NCBI GenBank assembly: GCA_942493365.1
Contig: OW818697.1
Span: 992,001-1,056,000, forward strand
Direction: 5' to 3'
Origin: UBA8949 sp942493365
GTDB taxonomy: Bacteria > Bacillota > Clostridia > Saccharofermentanales > UBA5734
Length of the DNA: 64,000 nucleotides
Shown here: positions 33,964 to 44,300 of the stretch, one piece after another
Numbering within the stretch: the stretch's first letter is position 1
Layout: the number at the start of each line of letters is the position of its first letter
The notes under the pieces: model-generated
Told to the model about the DNA's origin: nothing
The model's database searches: none
Seen by the model: only the letters and a program-made list of their open reading frames with translations
Position numbers and translations under genes: made by a program

Positions 33964-34798
33964 CCGCCTTGACAAAGTCCATCTCCCGCCTGATTTCGTC
34001 AACCGACGGGATGGGAGCACTCGATACAAACTCCAACGCGCCAAAACCATCATAACCGCTGTTCTCGATGAGCGGCAGCAAAGTTGTAAGATCAATCAGG
34101 CCGTCGCCAAATTTGGCGGCGGCATATCTTTGCCCGTCAATCCCCTTGTCGCCGTAGGCGTTTGGATCAGTAACCGTTATGATGTCCTTGATGTGCATGT
34201 GGGCGATTTTGCTCCTGAACTGGCGAAAAAAGTCGGCTGGGTCGTCACCGGCCAGCACCATGTTGGCAGTGTCAAAGACCATGCGCAGATGGGGAGCGGC
34301 GGACAGCAAATCGGCCAGTTCGGCAGCCGAGCACATCGGCAGGGTCAGATGAGGATCGTCCTCGATGACCACGGTGATCCCCTGGCTAAACGCGTAATCC
34401 GAGATGGCGCGGAAGTTCGTTTTCAGCAGATTGCCGAGATCCTGTCGCGCAAGCTGCTGTGTTTCATAGCCAAAGGGCACCGCCATAATGATCCGGCAGC
34501 CCAAGGACTGTGCCAATTCCACGTCACGCTTGAAATCCTCCGCTACCGGCGCACCGAGAGTGGCGTAGGGACGGCCAGCAAGCAGGCAGCTCGTCTTGAG
34601 GTCGTATTCCCAGAGCATCTCTTTGACGTGAGCATCGCCAAAGGCCGACAGCTCCATGGTGGACAGATCGACATGATCAAGGCCTGCTGTTTTGATATTC
34701 TTTAAAAAATCACTGTAATCGCGTTTGTCCTCACCGGTCATCGCGCCGGCCATCAATTTGCGAATGACAACCATGAAGGTCATAAGGCTAAATTTCAT
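33956..34798 (-). CDS. Sugar phosphate isomerase/epimerase family protein (TIM barrel), copy 2
   Basis: About 280 residues of the xylose-isomerase-like barrel family. Metal-ligand strands are visible: ITVVIEDDPH (Glu), MVFDTANMVLAGDD (Asp), IAHMHIKDI (His) and FGALEFVSS (Glu). The substrate cannot be told. The ATG at 34798 with GGAGA upstream is used; longer readings run into the previous gene. It is a paralogue of the gene just upstream and overlaps it by sharing the stop/start region. Confidence 0.82.
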   Translation of the reverse strand: MKFSLMTFMVVIRKLMAGAMTGEDKRDYSDFLKNIKTAGLDHVDLSTMELSAFGDAHVKEMLWEYDLKTSCLLAGRPYATLGAPVAEDFKRDVELAQSLGCRIIMAVPFGYETQQLARQDLGNLLKTNFRAISDYAFSQGITVVIEDDPHLTLPMCSAAELADLLSAAPHLRMVFDTANMVLAGDDPADFFRQFRSKIAHMHIKDIITVTDPNAYGDKGIDGQRYAAAKFGDGLIDLTTLLPLIENSGYDGFGALEFVSSAPIPSVDEIRREMDFVKAVI

Positions 34799-34799
34799 A

Positions 34800-35666
34800 T
34801 TAATTCTCCTTGGGCAGCATGGCCTTGATGTTTTGCAGTCCGGTGGCCAGATCGGCCAGCATGCTGGTGGGGGAGTTGTCCTGATCCATGATGATACCGC
34901 AGTCAATCAGCGGCAGATCGGCCACCCGTGCCAGCGCGGCGGCTGTCGGGACGTCGCCGGTGCCGATGGCAACGAAGCTGTTCTGCCGATTGGCGGCACA
35001 GGCACCGGGGATCAGATCCTTGAGATGAAGCGAGACGATACGATTTTTGTACCTTTCGATAAAGGCCACGACGCCGCGATCGGCGTAATGCCCCCAGCCG
35101 ATGTCATACTGAAGCTTGAGACGGGGGTCACACTGACTGAGCAGATAATCCAGCACGGTCTGTGCGCCGACATGATTGATCAGTTCCATCTCGTGACTGT
35201 GGTAGGCGGCGTGGACGCCGATGGCCGCCAGATAATCGACAGCCGTGTTCAGGTCATCCCGGACCGCGTCGCAGCCAGACTGATCCTTGAGCATCATGCT
35301 GAAAACGAATTGCTGAATGCCGTAGTCGGCAGCCAACTTCAGCAACTGTGGTTTGATATCGGTCAACAGACCGGGGTAGGCATCGGCAAAAAATATGTGG
35401 CAAGAGGTGACCTTCAAACCCAGACTTTGGGCGAAGCGAATGTAGTCCTGTGCCTCAGCATAATGCCAGACCGTCTTGGGCAACGGCCCGCCAAAGTGGG
35501 CGGTGATCTTTTCGACTTGCTTTTTGACCCGGCCTTGGGCATCTTCAAACATGACGGCGATTTCAATCGCGTCCAGGCCAATTTCACAAATCGCCTTGAT
35601 GGTTGCTTTGGGGTCTGTGGCCATTTCCTTCGTAAAACCGAATAATTGCACACCTATTCCGTACAT
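34800..35666 (-). CDS. Sugar phosphate isomerase/epimerase family protein (TIM barrel), copy 1
   Basis: About 288 residues, same fold as its neighbour: start YGIGVQLFGFTKEM, HAAYHSHEMEL (His/Glu ligands), LQYDIGWGHYA (Asp), IVSLHLKDL (His). A typical sugar or inositol isomerase role is likely, substrate unknown. It is followed 1 base later by copy 2; together they form a small catabolic pair, downstream of the Crp-type regulator on the same strand. Confidence 0.85.
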   Translation of the reverse strand: MYGIGVQLFGFTKEMATDPKATIKAICEIGLDAIEIAVMFEDAQGRVKKQVEKITAHFGGPLPKTVWHYAEAQDYIRFAQSLGLKVTSCHIFFADAYPGLLTDIKPQLLKLAADYGIQQFVFSMMLKDQSGCDAVRDDLNTAVDYLAAIGVHAAYHSHEMELINHVGAQTVLDYLLSQCDPRLKLQYDIGWGHYADRGVVAFIERYKNRIVSLHLKDLIPGACAANRQNSFVAIGTGDVPTAAALARVADLPLIDCGIIMDQDNSPTSMLADLATGLQNIKAMLPKEN

Positions 35667-35676
35667 TGTATTCTCC

Positions 35677-36357
35677 TCAACTGCTTTTTAAGACATTCTG
35701 CAATTGTTCTACGTTTTTGATTTCGATCTTTTCACGGCCGAGCGTGACAACCCCTTTGGCTTTCAACTCGCCCAGCAAGCGGGAGATGACTTCGCGCGCG
35801 GTGCCGAGCTCGACGGCGATGGCTTCATGGGTGGCATGGACAGTGCCTGCCTGATGACCGACCTTGTCGAGCAGCCAATGCACCAACCGATAGTCCATGC
35901 GATCGAAGGCGACGGCTTCCAGAGTATCCATGATGCCGGTCATATGACCATAAATCGACGAGATCAGGAAGTCCTTCCAAGCGATCGAGCTGTCCATCAC
36001 GTCATGGTAAAGCGCGACCGGCAACATCAGGAGCTTGACCTGCTCTTCGGCCTGCGCCAGAGCGGGAAAGTCTTCGCCGCGAATTTGGCAGGCGATCGAT
36101 ACCAGACAGGTGTCGCCCGCGCCAATTCGATACAAAGTCATTTCACGGCCGTTGGGTGAAAGCTTAAAAATGCGCAGGCTGCCCGACAACACCAAAGGAA
36201 TAAACTGGCACTGCTGGTTCTGCTGCATCAGCATTTGACCTTCGGGCAGCAACACGACCTGGCCATTTGTGAAAAGCTGACAGCGGTCTTGCTCCGGCAG
36301 CGACTTGAGGACGGGGAAAAGGGCGTCGATTGTATTGATCTGATCAACGGTCAGCAT
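35677..36357 (-). CDS. Crp/Fnr-family transcription regulator
   Basis: About 226 residues. A cyclic-nucleotide-binding-like beta barrel (about 20-120, RIGAGDTCLVSIACQ) is followed by an HTH_Crp domain (about 150-220, THEAIAVELGTAREVISRLLGEL). The N-terminal four-Cys pattern of Fnr is absent, so an oxygen-sensing iron-sulfur cluster is unlikely; the Cys pair at CLVSIAC might sense redox or bind a ligand. GGAGGAG precedes the ATG at 36357. It diverges from ccdA-resA, a natural target, and lies upstream of the two isomerase genes. Confidence 0.88.
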   Translation of the reverse strand: MLTVDQINTIDALFPVLKSLPEQDRCQLFTNGQVVLLPEGQMLMQQNQQCQFIPLVLSGSLRIFKLSPNGREMTLYRIGAGDTCLVSIACQIRGEDFPALAQAEEQVKLLMLPVALYHDVMDSSIAWKDFLISSIYGHMTGIMDTLEAVAFDRMDYRLVHWLLDKVGHQAGTVHATHEAIAVELGTAREVISRLLGELKAKGVVTLGREKIEIKNVEQLQNVLKSS

Positions 36358-36463
36358 AAGCGCTCCTCCTGACAATTCCACATCAACAATATCATAGCAT
36401 ATAGGTGATTATGTTACTGAAAATAAGTCGCATTATCCGTAAAATAATAAAGAAAGCAGGGAG

Positions 36464-37141
36464 GTGGGCTTCATAAATTATGTCATTTCATTTTTAGAGG
36501 GCATCATTACGTTCATTTCGCCCTGCCTGCTGCCGATGCTGCCCCTCTATCTGTCCTATTTTGCCGGTCAAAACAGCGAGGGTCAAAAACGACCGGCGCT
36601 GCGCAATGCCTTCGGCTTTATTTTGGGATTCACAGTCGTTTTCGTGTCGTTGGGTGCCTTTGCCGGCACGGTCGGCGGTCTGCTGCGCCAATACAGCACC
36701 GTGGTCAATATCATCTCAGGCCTGATCGTGGTGCTTTTCGGCTTGAATTTCATGGGTGTTTTACGGTTGCCGTTGATCAATAAAACGAGTCAGATCCAGA
36801 TCAAAATTGGCACCGGCTTTGGCTCAGCCGTGCTGTTTGGCTTGATCTTCGCCATCGGCTGGACCCCATGCGTTGGCGCGTTTTTGGGCTCGGCCCTGAT
36901 GCTGGCGGCATCGAGCGGTGGCAGCCTGCAGGGCATTGCCATGCTGTTGTGTTTCTCGCTCGGCTTGGGCGTGCCGTTTCTAATCAGTGCCCTGCTGATC
37001 GATCGTCTTAAATCAACCTTTGCTTTTATCAAACGTCACTTTCGTATTATCAATATCGTAGCCGGCGGTCTGCTGGTGGTCATCGGTGTGCTGATGGCGA
37101 CCGGCTTGATGGGATATTTTCTGTCGTTGCTGACATTTTAA
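36464..37141 (+). CDS. ccdA: CcdA-type cytochrome c biogenesis/thiol transport protein
   Basis: About 225 residues, six membrane helices, with the paired redox cysteines in ISPCLLPMLPLYLSYFAG and GWTPCVGAFLGSAL. It carries electrons from cytoplasmic thioredoxin across the membrane to a partner outside. The start is GTG at 36464 within GGAGGTGGG. The partner ResA follows 12 bases later. Confidence 0.93.
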   Translation: MGFINYVISFLEGIITFISPCLLPMLPLYLSYFAGQNSEGQKRPALRNAFGFILGFTVVFVSLGAFAGTVGGLLRQYSTVVNIISGLIVVLFGLNFMGVLRLPLINKTSQIQIKIGTGFGSAVLFGLIFAIGWTPCVGAFLGSALMLAASSGGSLQGIAMLLCFSLGLGVPFLISALLIDRLKSTFAFIKRHFRIINIVAGGLLVVIGVLMATGLMGYFLSLLTF

Positions 37142-37153
37142 GGAGGAATTTAT

Positions 37154-37696
37154 ATGAATTCAAAAATCAAGACCCTGATCATGGCCGTTGTGTTCGTGCT
37201 TTTTTTGGTGGGTGCCTATTATGGCTATCAGCTACTGGCCCAGATCAATCAGCCGGCGAGCAATCTGGAGACTCTGGCTAAAACCGCAGCGCCGGACTTT
37301 ACCGTCTTCGATGCCCAGGGCAACGCGGTCAAATTATCTGACTTTGCCGGCAGCCCGATCGTGTTGAACTTTTGGGCATCCTGGTGCCCGCCCTGCCGCA
37401 GCGAAATGCCGCATTTCAATGAAATTTATGCAGGCGTACAGGGCGATGTCATTTTTATGATGGTCGATCTGGTCGACGGCCAGCAGGAAACGCAGGCTGA
37501 CGGGCAACAGTATATCGTCGACCAGGGTTTTACCTTCCCGGTCTTCTTTGACAACCAGCAGCTGGCGGCAAATGCCTACGGCATCACGTCCATACCGACC
37601 ACCTTCTTCATTGACGCCAAGGGTGATATCATCACGGCATACAATGGCTCGATCAGTGCCGATACGCTCACAGCGGCCATTGACTTGATCCGTTGA
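37154..37696 (+). CDS. resA: ResA/TlpA-type membrane-anchored thioredoxin
   Basis: About 180 residues: an N-terminal anchor helix (about 5-25) and a thioredoxin fold facing outward with the active site WASWCPPCRSEMPHF and cis-Pro in ITSIPTTFF. It receives electrons from CcdA and reduces disulfides outside the membrane. The stop codon is inside a 24-base palindrome at 37691-37714. AGGAGG precedes the ATG. Confidence 0.92.
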   Translation: MNSKIKTLIMAVVFVLFLVGAYYGYQLLAQINQPASNLETLAKTAAPDFTVFDAQGNAVKLSDFAGSPIVLNFWASWCPPCRSEMPHFNEIYAGVQGDVIFMMVDLVDGQQETQADGQQYIVDQGFTFPVFFDNQQLAANAYGITSIPTTFFIDAKGDIITAYNGSISADTLTAAIDLIR

Positions 37697-37865
37697 AAAG
37701 CCGGCTTTTCAACGAACAATGAAAAACTAACAACGAACAGTTGCGGATTGGTAAATCCTGGGAAAATTTGCTGCAAGGATTATCATTCCGCAACTGTTCG
37801 TTGTTACCTGTTAGCTGTTCGTGCGTTAAACAGAGTCGGCGAAAGCCGACTCTGTTTAACGCACG
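37691..37865 (+). repeat. Seven-base repeat hairpin element 3 (resA-rhodanese gap)
   Basis: Three nested inverted repeats: a perfect 24-base palindrome CGTTGAAAAGCC / GGCTTTTCAACG at 37691-37714 that includes the resA stop; a 19-bp stem AACAACGAACAGTTGCGGA at 37729-37747 mirrored at 37787-37805; and a perfect 21-bp stem at 37820-37840 / 37845-37865 with GAAA loop that includes the last codons of the rhodanese gene. Units ACGAACA, ACTAACA and their inverses recur. Confidence 0.87.
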
Positions 37866-38185
37866 ACCGCCCCTCGCCAGGAGCTGATGCCGCCGATGTT
37901 GGTGACGTTGGTGTAGCCGTTGCCGGCCATCCAAGCGACGGCCTGACTGCTGCGGGCACCACTGAGACAATAGACGAAGATGCGGGCGTTTTTGTCTTTA
38001 ACCATCTCCGGCAGTTTGGCCGGGATGACATGGACGGGGATGTTGATACTGCTGACGATATGACCCTGGCTGTATTCGTCCGTATTGCGCACGTCGATCA
38101 GGACGATGCTCTTGTCCTTCGCCAACTCGGTTTGCGCGTCTTTCATCGTCATAGATGATGCGCCTTTGCCAAATAATCCAAACAT
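37856..38185 (-). CDS. Single-domain rhodanese-like protein
   Basis: About 109 residues. The active loop is VYCLSGARSSQAV with the catalytic Cys; DVRNTDEYSQGHI is the N-terminal marker. It moves sulfane sulfur to thiol acceptors. Convergent with ccdA-resA, so the three genes form a thiol-redox group under the nearby Crp-type regulator. The C-terminal codons GTGCGTTAA form part of a perfect 21-bp hairpin. Confidence 0.9.
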   Translation of the reverse strand: MFGLFGKGASSMTMKDAQTELAKDKSIVLIDVRNTDEYSQGHIVSSINIPVHVIPAKLPEMVKDKNARIFVYCLSGARSSQAVAWMAGNGYTNVTNIGGISSWRGAVVR

Positions 38186-38288
38186 GTTATAGTCCTCCAG
38201 GAATCTCTACTCATGAAGCCAATCATAGCGGATGGCAAAAAGAATATCTGTGATAATATTACAAACGGTGAAAAGTGGATCAGGATAT

Positions 38289-38316
38289 GCAAAAAGCCGC
38301 CAAGGCGGCTTTTTGC
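38289..38316 (-). terminator. Terminator of the giant surface hydrolase gene
   Basis: A perfect 13-bp stem GCAAAAAGCCGCC / GGCGGCTTTTTGC with AA between, 18 bases past the stop of the minus-strand gene. It can act in both directions. Confidence 0.75.
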
Positions 38317-38334
38317 GGAATTACGTGACAGGTG

Positions 38335-41300
38335 TTACTTTTTCGTTTCGACTTTACGTTTGGCGCGGCGTCGCAGGACAATGATCAACAAGATGATCAG
38401 CGCGATGATGACCACCGCACCGACCGCGATCAGGATAATGGTCAGCGTGGAAAGCCCTTCCTCAGCTGGCTCGGGCAAGGGCACGGGTGTGAGGCTGCTG
38501 GATTCGATAATGACCATTTTGTAATCGGCGTAATAGGTGATTTCTGCACCGGTCAGGTTCTCGATGACAGCAGTGTTGCCATAGAGCGCACCATCGATCA
38601 CTTTGACACCCTCCGTGGTCTCGGTGATGGCGGTGGCATCCAGCGCCAGCGTGTCAGCGATGAACATGATCGGCATATAGGGTTCACCATCAACAAGTTT
38701 GAGCGGCGTTAGATTGGGGCGTGAGGCATCGTTGACGACGGCATGGGTGGTGTCGACTGTCATGGTGATCTTGGCGCCAACCTTATTCATCAGGTTTTTA
38801 TCGAGGTAGGTCATGAAAGCGGCCTGGATCGAGTCGGGTTCGCCATAATTGCCGAGGGTATTGCCGTAGTAGAAGGCCAGAACGTTGGCATCCTGCAAGG
38901 CCTTGAGCGTGCGAACCGACTGATTGTTGGTGATGTTGACCGGACTGCCGAAGCCGCCGAAGACAGCGATGGCCGGATCATCAGGCGATGCGTAGGAAAT
39001 CGGGCTGGCAGCGGCCGCCTCCGCGAACTTTTGCATCAGGAGGTCGTGCTTGTAGGTGTAGGTGCCGCGGGTGACGGCACCGGCGGCGACATTTGAAAAG
39101 TATTTCTCAACATAGGCATCGTCAATGGTCAAGGTATAATCGGTGGCCAGAAAGGCGCCAAGTGTACCGGTATTTTCCGCAGCGGCTCGAGCTGACAGAT
39201 AATTACGCAGTACCAGCAAACCCTTGCCTGGACCACCGAAGTCGATGGCCAGCGCACAGGGTGCCGCTTCACCATCGCCGCCGGGCAGCAGTTTTGCCAG
39301 CATGGCGGGATTGTTGATCGTGTCAGTGCGCTGATCGGCACCGAAATTCAACGCGTCGGACCAGGCAAAGCCAACGATACCGGCTTGCAAGCGGCTGGAA
39401 ACGCCGGCATTGCCGCCGACTGTGCCCTCCATTGTGGCATCATCGCCCGACAGCAACATCATCAATGCGGTGTTGCCGCCCAATGAAACGCCGTATATAC
39501 CGAAGCGAGAGGGGTCTATGTTGTATTGTTTGGCATTGGCCCGCATGTACCGGATGCTGCCCTTGATATCCTGATAATAATCAGGGCTGGTGTTGGGCGG
39601 GTAATTGCGCAGATCAATACTGGCCACAGCATAGCCTGCTTCGGTGATGCGCTGCAGCTGCTGGGGCAGATCAATTGTTGTACCACCGAAACCGTGGATG
39701 TAGAAAAGCAGCGGCACTTTGTTTTTTGACGTTGCCGTTTCGGGCAGGAAGAGGTCAATGGCCAGCGTTTTGGAGGTCGGCAGATAGAGGATGTCGGAGG
39801 CTGCCGTGACTTTGACGGTATCCAGATAAATATGACTGGCAGATGGGAAAGGCTGGACATTAGCTTCGCCGCCCATGTAGTTTTGGGCGATACCGTTTTG
39901 GATGACGCGATTGCCTTCGGGCAGGAAACTGAACCCAGCCTTGGCAAAGACTGCCGCATTGTCGACAACACTGTATTTGGCCAGATCAGAATCAACCGGC
40001 AGTTTTTTCCAGTTGCCGTTGTAATTAAGATAGTAATTCTTTTCAAACATATAGAGTGTGCCGGGCCCGGTATAGCTGCCGTTGGTCAGGGTTACCGTAC
40101 CGTTGAAGGTGTTGCTGACGTTTTCGACGATGGGCAGGGTGATGGATGAAGCCGTGTCACCGCCCTGATAGAGCTTGATGATGGGCGTTTTGTCGGCATA
40201 CATGGGATGTTGATACAGGCCGGTGTTGGCACAGGTCACGCTGACGCGAATGCTTTCACCCTCTTTCAGTTTGACCGAAACCAGATCAAACTGAAATTGC
40301 AGACGGGTCGGGTTGGCGAGCCCCTCGGCCAGCCGCGCGTTAACGTCAGCCGTCATACTGGTGTGGTAGGTCAGGCCTTTGGTGGCATCCCAGATGAGAT
40401 TGGATCCGGTGGTGCGATGCGAGGCTCTGATCAGGGCGCGGGATAGGTAATTGGAGGTACCGTCCGCCTTGACGACCTCGAGGTAGGCGATGAAATCAGC
40501 ATCGTTGCTGTTTTCGCTGGAGACCCACAGATCAATGGTTGGAATACCCACCATTTCAACGCCTGAAGCCAACGGCGCCGTGGTAAAGGTCAGTGCTTTG
40601 GAGTCAACGCCATCGATCAGATTTTCCGATGTGGTCAGAATCATGCTGCTATAATCTTCGGGCGTTTTCACCGTGGTGTCTACGGTGTAGGGGGTCGAGG
40701 AGACGGAGGTCGGTGAATCCGGCGTCAATTTGCCGTTGTTGCTTTGCGCACCGTTGAGTTTGAGCGCGGCGGCAACCGTGATGTCGGAATCCTCAGGGGC
40801 TAAGTAAAGGGTACTGTAGTTGGAATTCTCCAAAGGCAGATTGTCAGAATAGCGCCAGTAATTGCCCTTGCCAGCGCCGACGACATAATAGTAGAAGGGC
40901 GGTGCCTGATCATAACCGTTGTCGATGCCCTTGAGCGAATAATCGAACCAGCGCAGATAATCAGTTCCAACATCCAGGGTGTTATCCGGATATTCCGGAG
41001 ATGCGTTTGAGCCACCGATTGCGCCGGGGTGGGTCCATGGTCCGACAACGATCGTGCCGCCCCAGGCATTGGTTGTTGCCACCTGGAAGGTGCAGCTGGC
41101 GTCATAGAGGCCCGCCAGCTGATGCTGAAGGATACCGCTTTTGATGATTTGATCGTTGTACTGGGCGGGCGGGATGGTCATATTGGCTTTTTCGTTAAAC
41201 AATATCGGAATTTCCTGATCTCTGAGCAGATTTGGCTGCAGCAAGGACGACATAAAATTTTTGTTTTTCATTTGCCCGACGTAAGCTTCATAGGCCATGC

Positions 41301-44300
41301 GTCCGTCGGTGTCTTCATCAACAAACACGAGCTTTGTGCTGGCCTTGAAGTCTTCATAAGATCTTGGTGTTGGAGTCAATCCCGAAACCGAACCACTCAT
41401 GCCAAGCGGCACGGCGGACACGCCGTTGGGGTAATCCTGGAAATAAAAATCGGCATTGGTCACGACGGGGGTGATGGCCAGGAGACCTTGCGGGTCAACA
41501 GCAGCCGTAGCTTGTTGGATCAGTCCTCGGTTGGAACCGCCGATCATGCCATATTTGCCGTTGGACCAGGGCTGTCTGGCGATCCAGTTTTCCATGATGT
41601 GTTTGACATCGAGACGATTTTCCATGGAGGCAAAGCTGTTGCTCACGCCAAAAGATACGCCGCAGCCACGCAATTCGATAACAACATAGGCGTATCCGTT
41701 GGCCAGAAGCTTTAGAATGACACCATCAGCCATCGGGGAGTTGACCCCGACAAAGCGGCCACCGCGGGAACCGACGACGATGGTCGGAAATCTGCCGTCG
41801 ATCACCTTGCCGTTGACATCAGCCGGCAAAACATAATCCAAAGCCAGCTTGATGGTGCTGCCGGTATACTCGGGGTCGGAGCGGCTCGCGCCACTGTAGG
41901 ATGCTGGCACTTCAACATAGACGGATTTTTTGACAAAACCCGGATAGGGCTCGTTTGTGGTATAGCCTGAGTATTGCCCGTATGTCGATGTTTTGGTCGG
42001 TTGGACAACCGGCGACTTCGGCAGTGTAGCGACAGCGTCGGCTTTGTAGATGATGACGGTGTTGAATTCATCCCAGACGGTCACAACCGCGCCCAGCCCC
42101 TTGACGTATTCAGCCGTGCCATAAAGGACACCGTCAATGCGATCGACACCCTTGGTGCTGGTATTGGCAGAGTCAATGCTGACGCCCAGCTGTTTGGCGA
42201 CAAAATCCAAGGGGATCATGAAGTTACTGCCAACTTTTTTCAGGGGGTTGGTGACCGCGACCGGGACATAGTTGACTGCGGCGGCGGTGGCGTCCAGGGT
42301 CAAAGCAATTTTTACCCCGGACGGTCCTGCCATAAGATACTCATTCAGATAGTTTTTCATGGCAACCACAATTTCATCGGCATTGCCATACACGCCGAGC
42401 GTATTGGCAAACATCAACCCTTCGACGCCAGCGTCATTCAGCGCTTGCAGGGTGCGGGTGCTCTGCGTGTTGGTGATGTTGGCACGCCCGCCCACTCCCG
42501 CGAACAGGGCGATGGCAGGGTCGTCAGGCGAGACATAATACAGCGGGCTGGCCGCGTTGGCCTGTGCAATTTTCGCCATGAGGAAATCGTGCTGATAAAC
42601 GTAAATACCCGCTGTCACGACAGCACCACTGCTGAATCCAGCGCTGCTGGCACCCGGAAACCATTTGGCAATGTAGGCATCATCGATGGTCAGTATATAG
42701 TTTGCGGCCAGGAAGGCTGTCAGCGTACCGGCTTCTTCGGCCGCCTGACGTGCTTCGAGATAATGGCGCAGCACCATCAGGCCTTTGCCCGGTCCGCTGA
42801 AATCAATGGCCATGGCAATCGGGGAGGTTTCCCCATCGCCGCCACCGAACATCGTGGCCAGCAACTCGGGATCGCTGGCGTTGTCAGCGCGTTGGTCAGC
42901 TCCGAAATTCAACATATCGCTCCAGCCATAACCCGCGATACCGGCCTGTACACGGCTGGAAATACCGGCGTTGCCGCCGACGGTGCCTTCCATGTCAGCA
43001 TTGTCGGCTGAGACGAGCATCATCAGGGCAGTATTACCCCCCAGAGACTCGCCCATGACGCCGATCCGGTTGGGATCAATGCCGTACACGGCCGCATTGG
43101 CGCGAATATCGCGAATGTTGCCCTTGATATCGTGGTAGTAGTCGGGGGACAGGTTGGGCGGGTAATTGCGCAGATCAATGCCGGCGACCGCATACCCATC
43201 AGATAGAAGCTCCACGAGGAATGGCGTCAGGTTAGAATAGGAGCCACCATAACCGTGAATATTGAGCACAATTGGAGGCGCCCCCGTTGTTGTGGTCTTT
43301 GATGGCATAAAGATATCATATTTAAGCGTCTTTTGACCCGGTACATAGAGTTTGGTCGTCAGTGGCTGTACATCAACCACGTCGACCACGATATGGCGGA
43401 ATTGCGGGAAAGGCTGTGTATTATCCTTCGAGCCGTCATACAACTGTTCAGCGGCGTTGGCGATGGGCGTGCCCTCAGGCAGGAAGGTGAAGCCACCGAA
43501 TTCTGCGGCCCCAAGCGCGTTGACCGTATAGGAACTGTTTGCCGGATAACTGAGCCAAGTGTCGTTGGCGGTTTTGACGGTATAATTGATAAAAATATTG
43601 TCCTTCAACCAGTACATCGAAGCGTTATAGCTTTTGCCGTCAAGGGTCAGCTCGCCGGAATAGCCGTTTTCATCACTTTCGACAAAGGGGGCTGTCAAGG
43701 TTGAGGCTTTGCTGCCGCCTGCATACACCGTGAGAATGGCACCAAGCGAACTGTAAACGCAGACGCGGAGGCTGCTGCTTTTGCCCTTGAACTGATAAGC
43801 GACAAAATCCTGATCATCCTGACCATCGTCATATGCGCGTTGGAGTTGGACGGTCAGATGCTGCTCGCCGGCAACCAGGGTTGCCGAGCCGCTTGCAATC
43901 ACATTGGACGAACCATCAGCCTGTACAGCCTCCAGTAGCACGGTCAGGGTACCGGCAGAAGCAGCTTTAAGGTAGAGGCTGGCTGTTGGAAAACCGACGA
44001 TTTCGGTCGATCCGGAGCCGAAGTCGGCTGAATTGAAGGTCAGAACCTTTTCATCCACTGCGGCTTTGGCATCCCCGGTTGTCGGTACGACAATTTCGGT
44101 GGTGGCCGGGTAAACGGCCGAAGATGGGGCCGATGGCACAAACTGCGTGAGCTTGCCCTGATTGAGCGAAGCAACGGTGGCATTGCCAGACACAACAGCG
44201 TTGGCAGAAGCGGCCGAATCGAGGTAAAGCACCTCATCAAACGCATTGGCCAGCGGCATCGCCTCGGCAAACCGCCAGCCACTGTTGGCTACATAATAAC

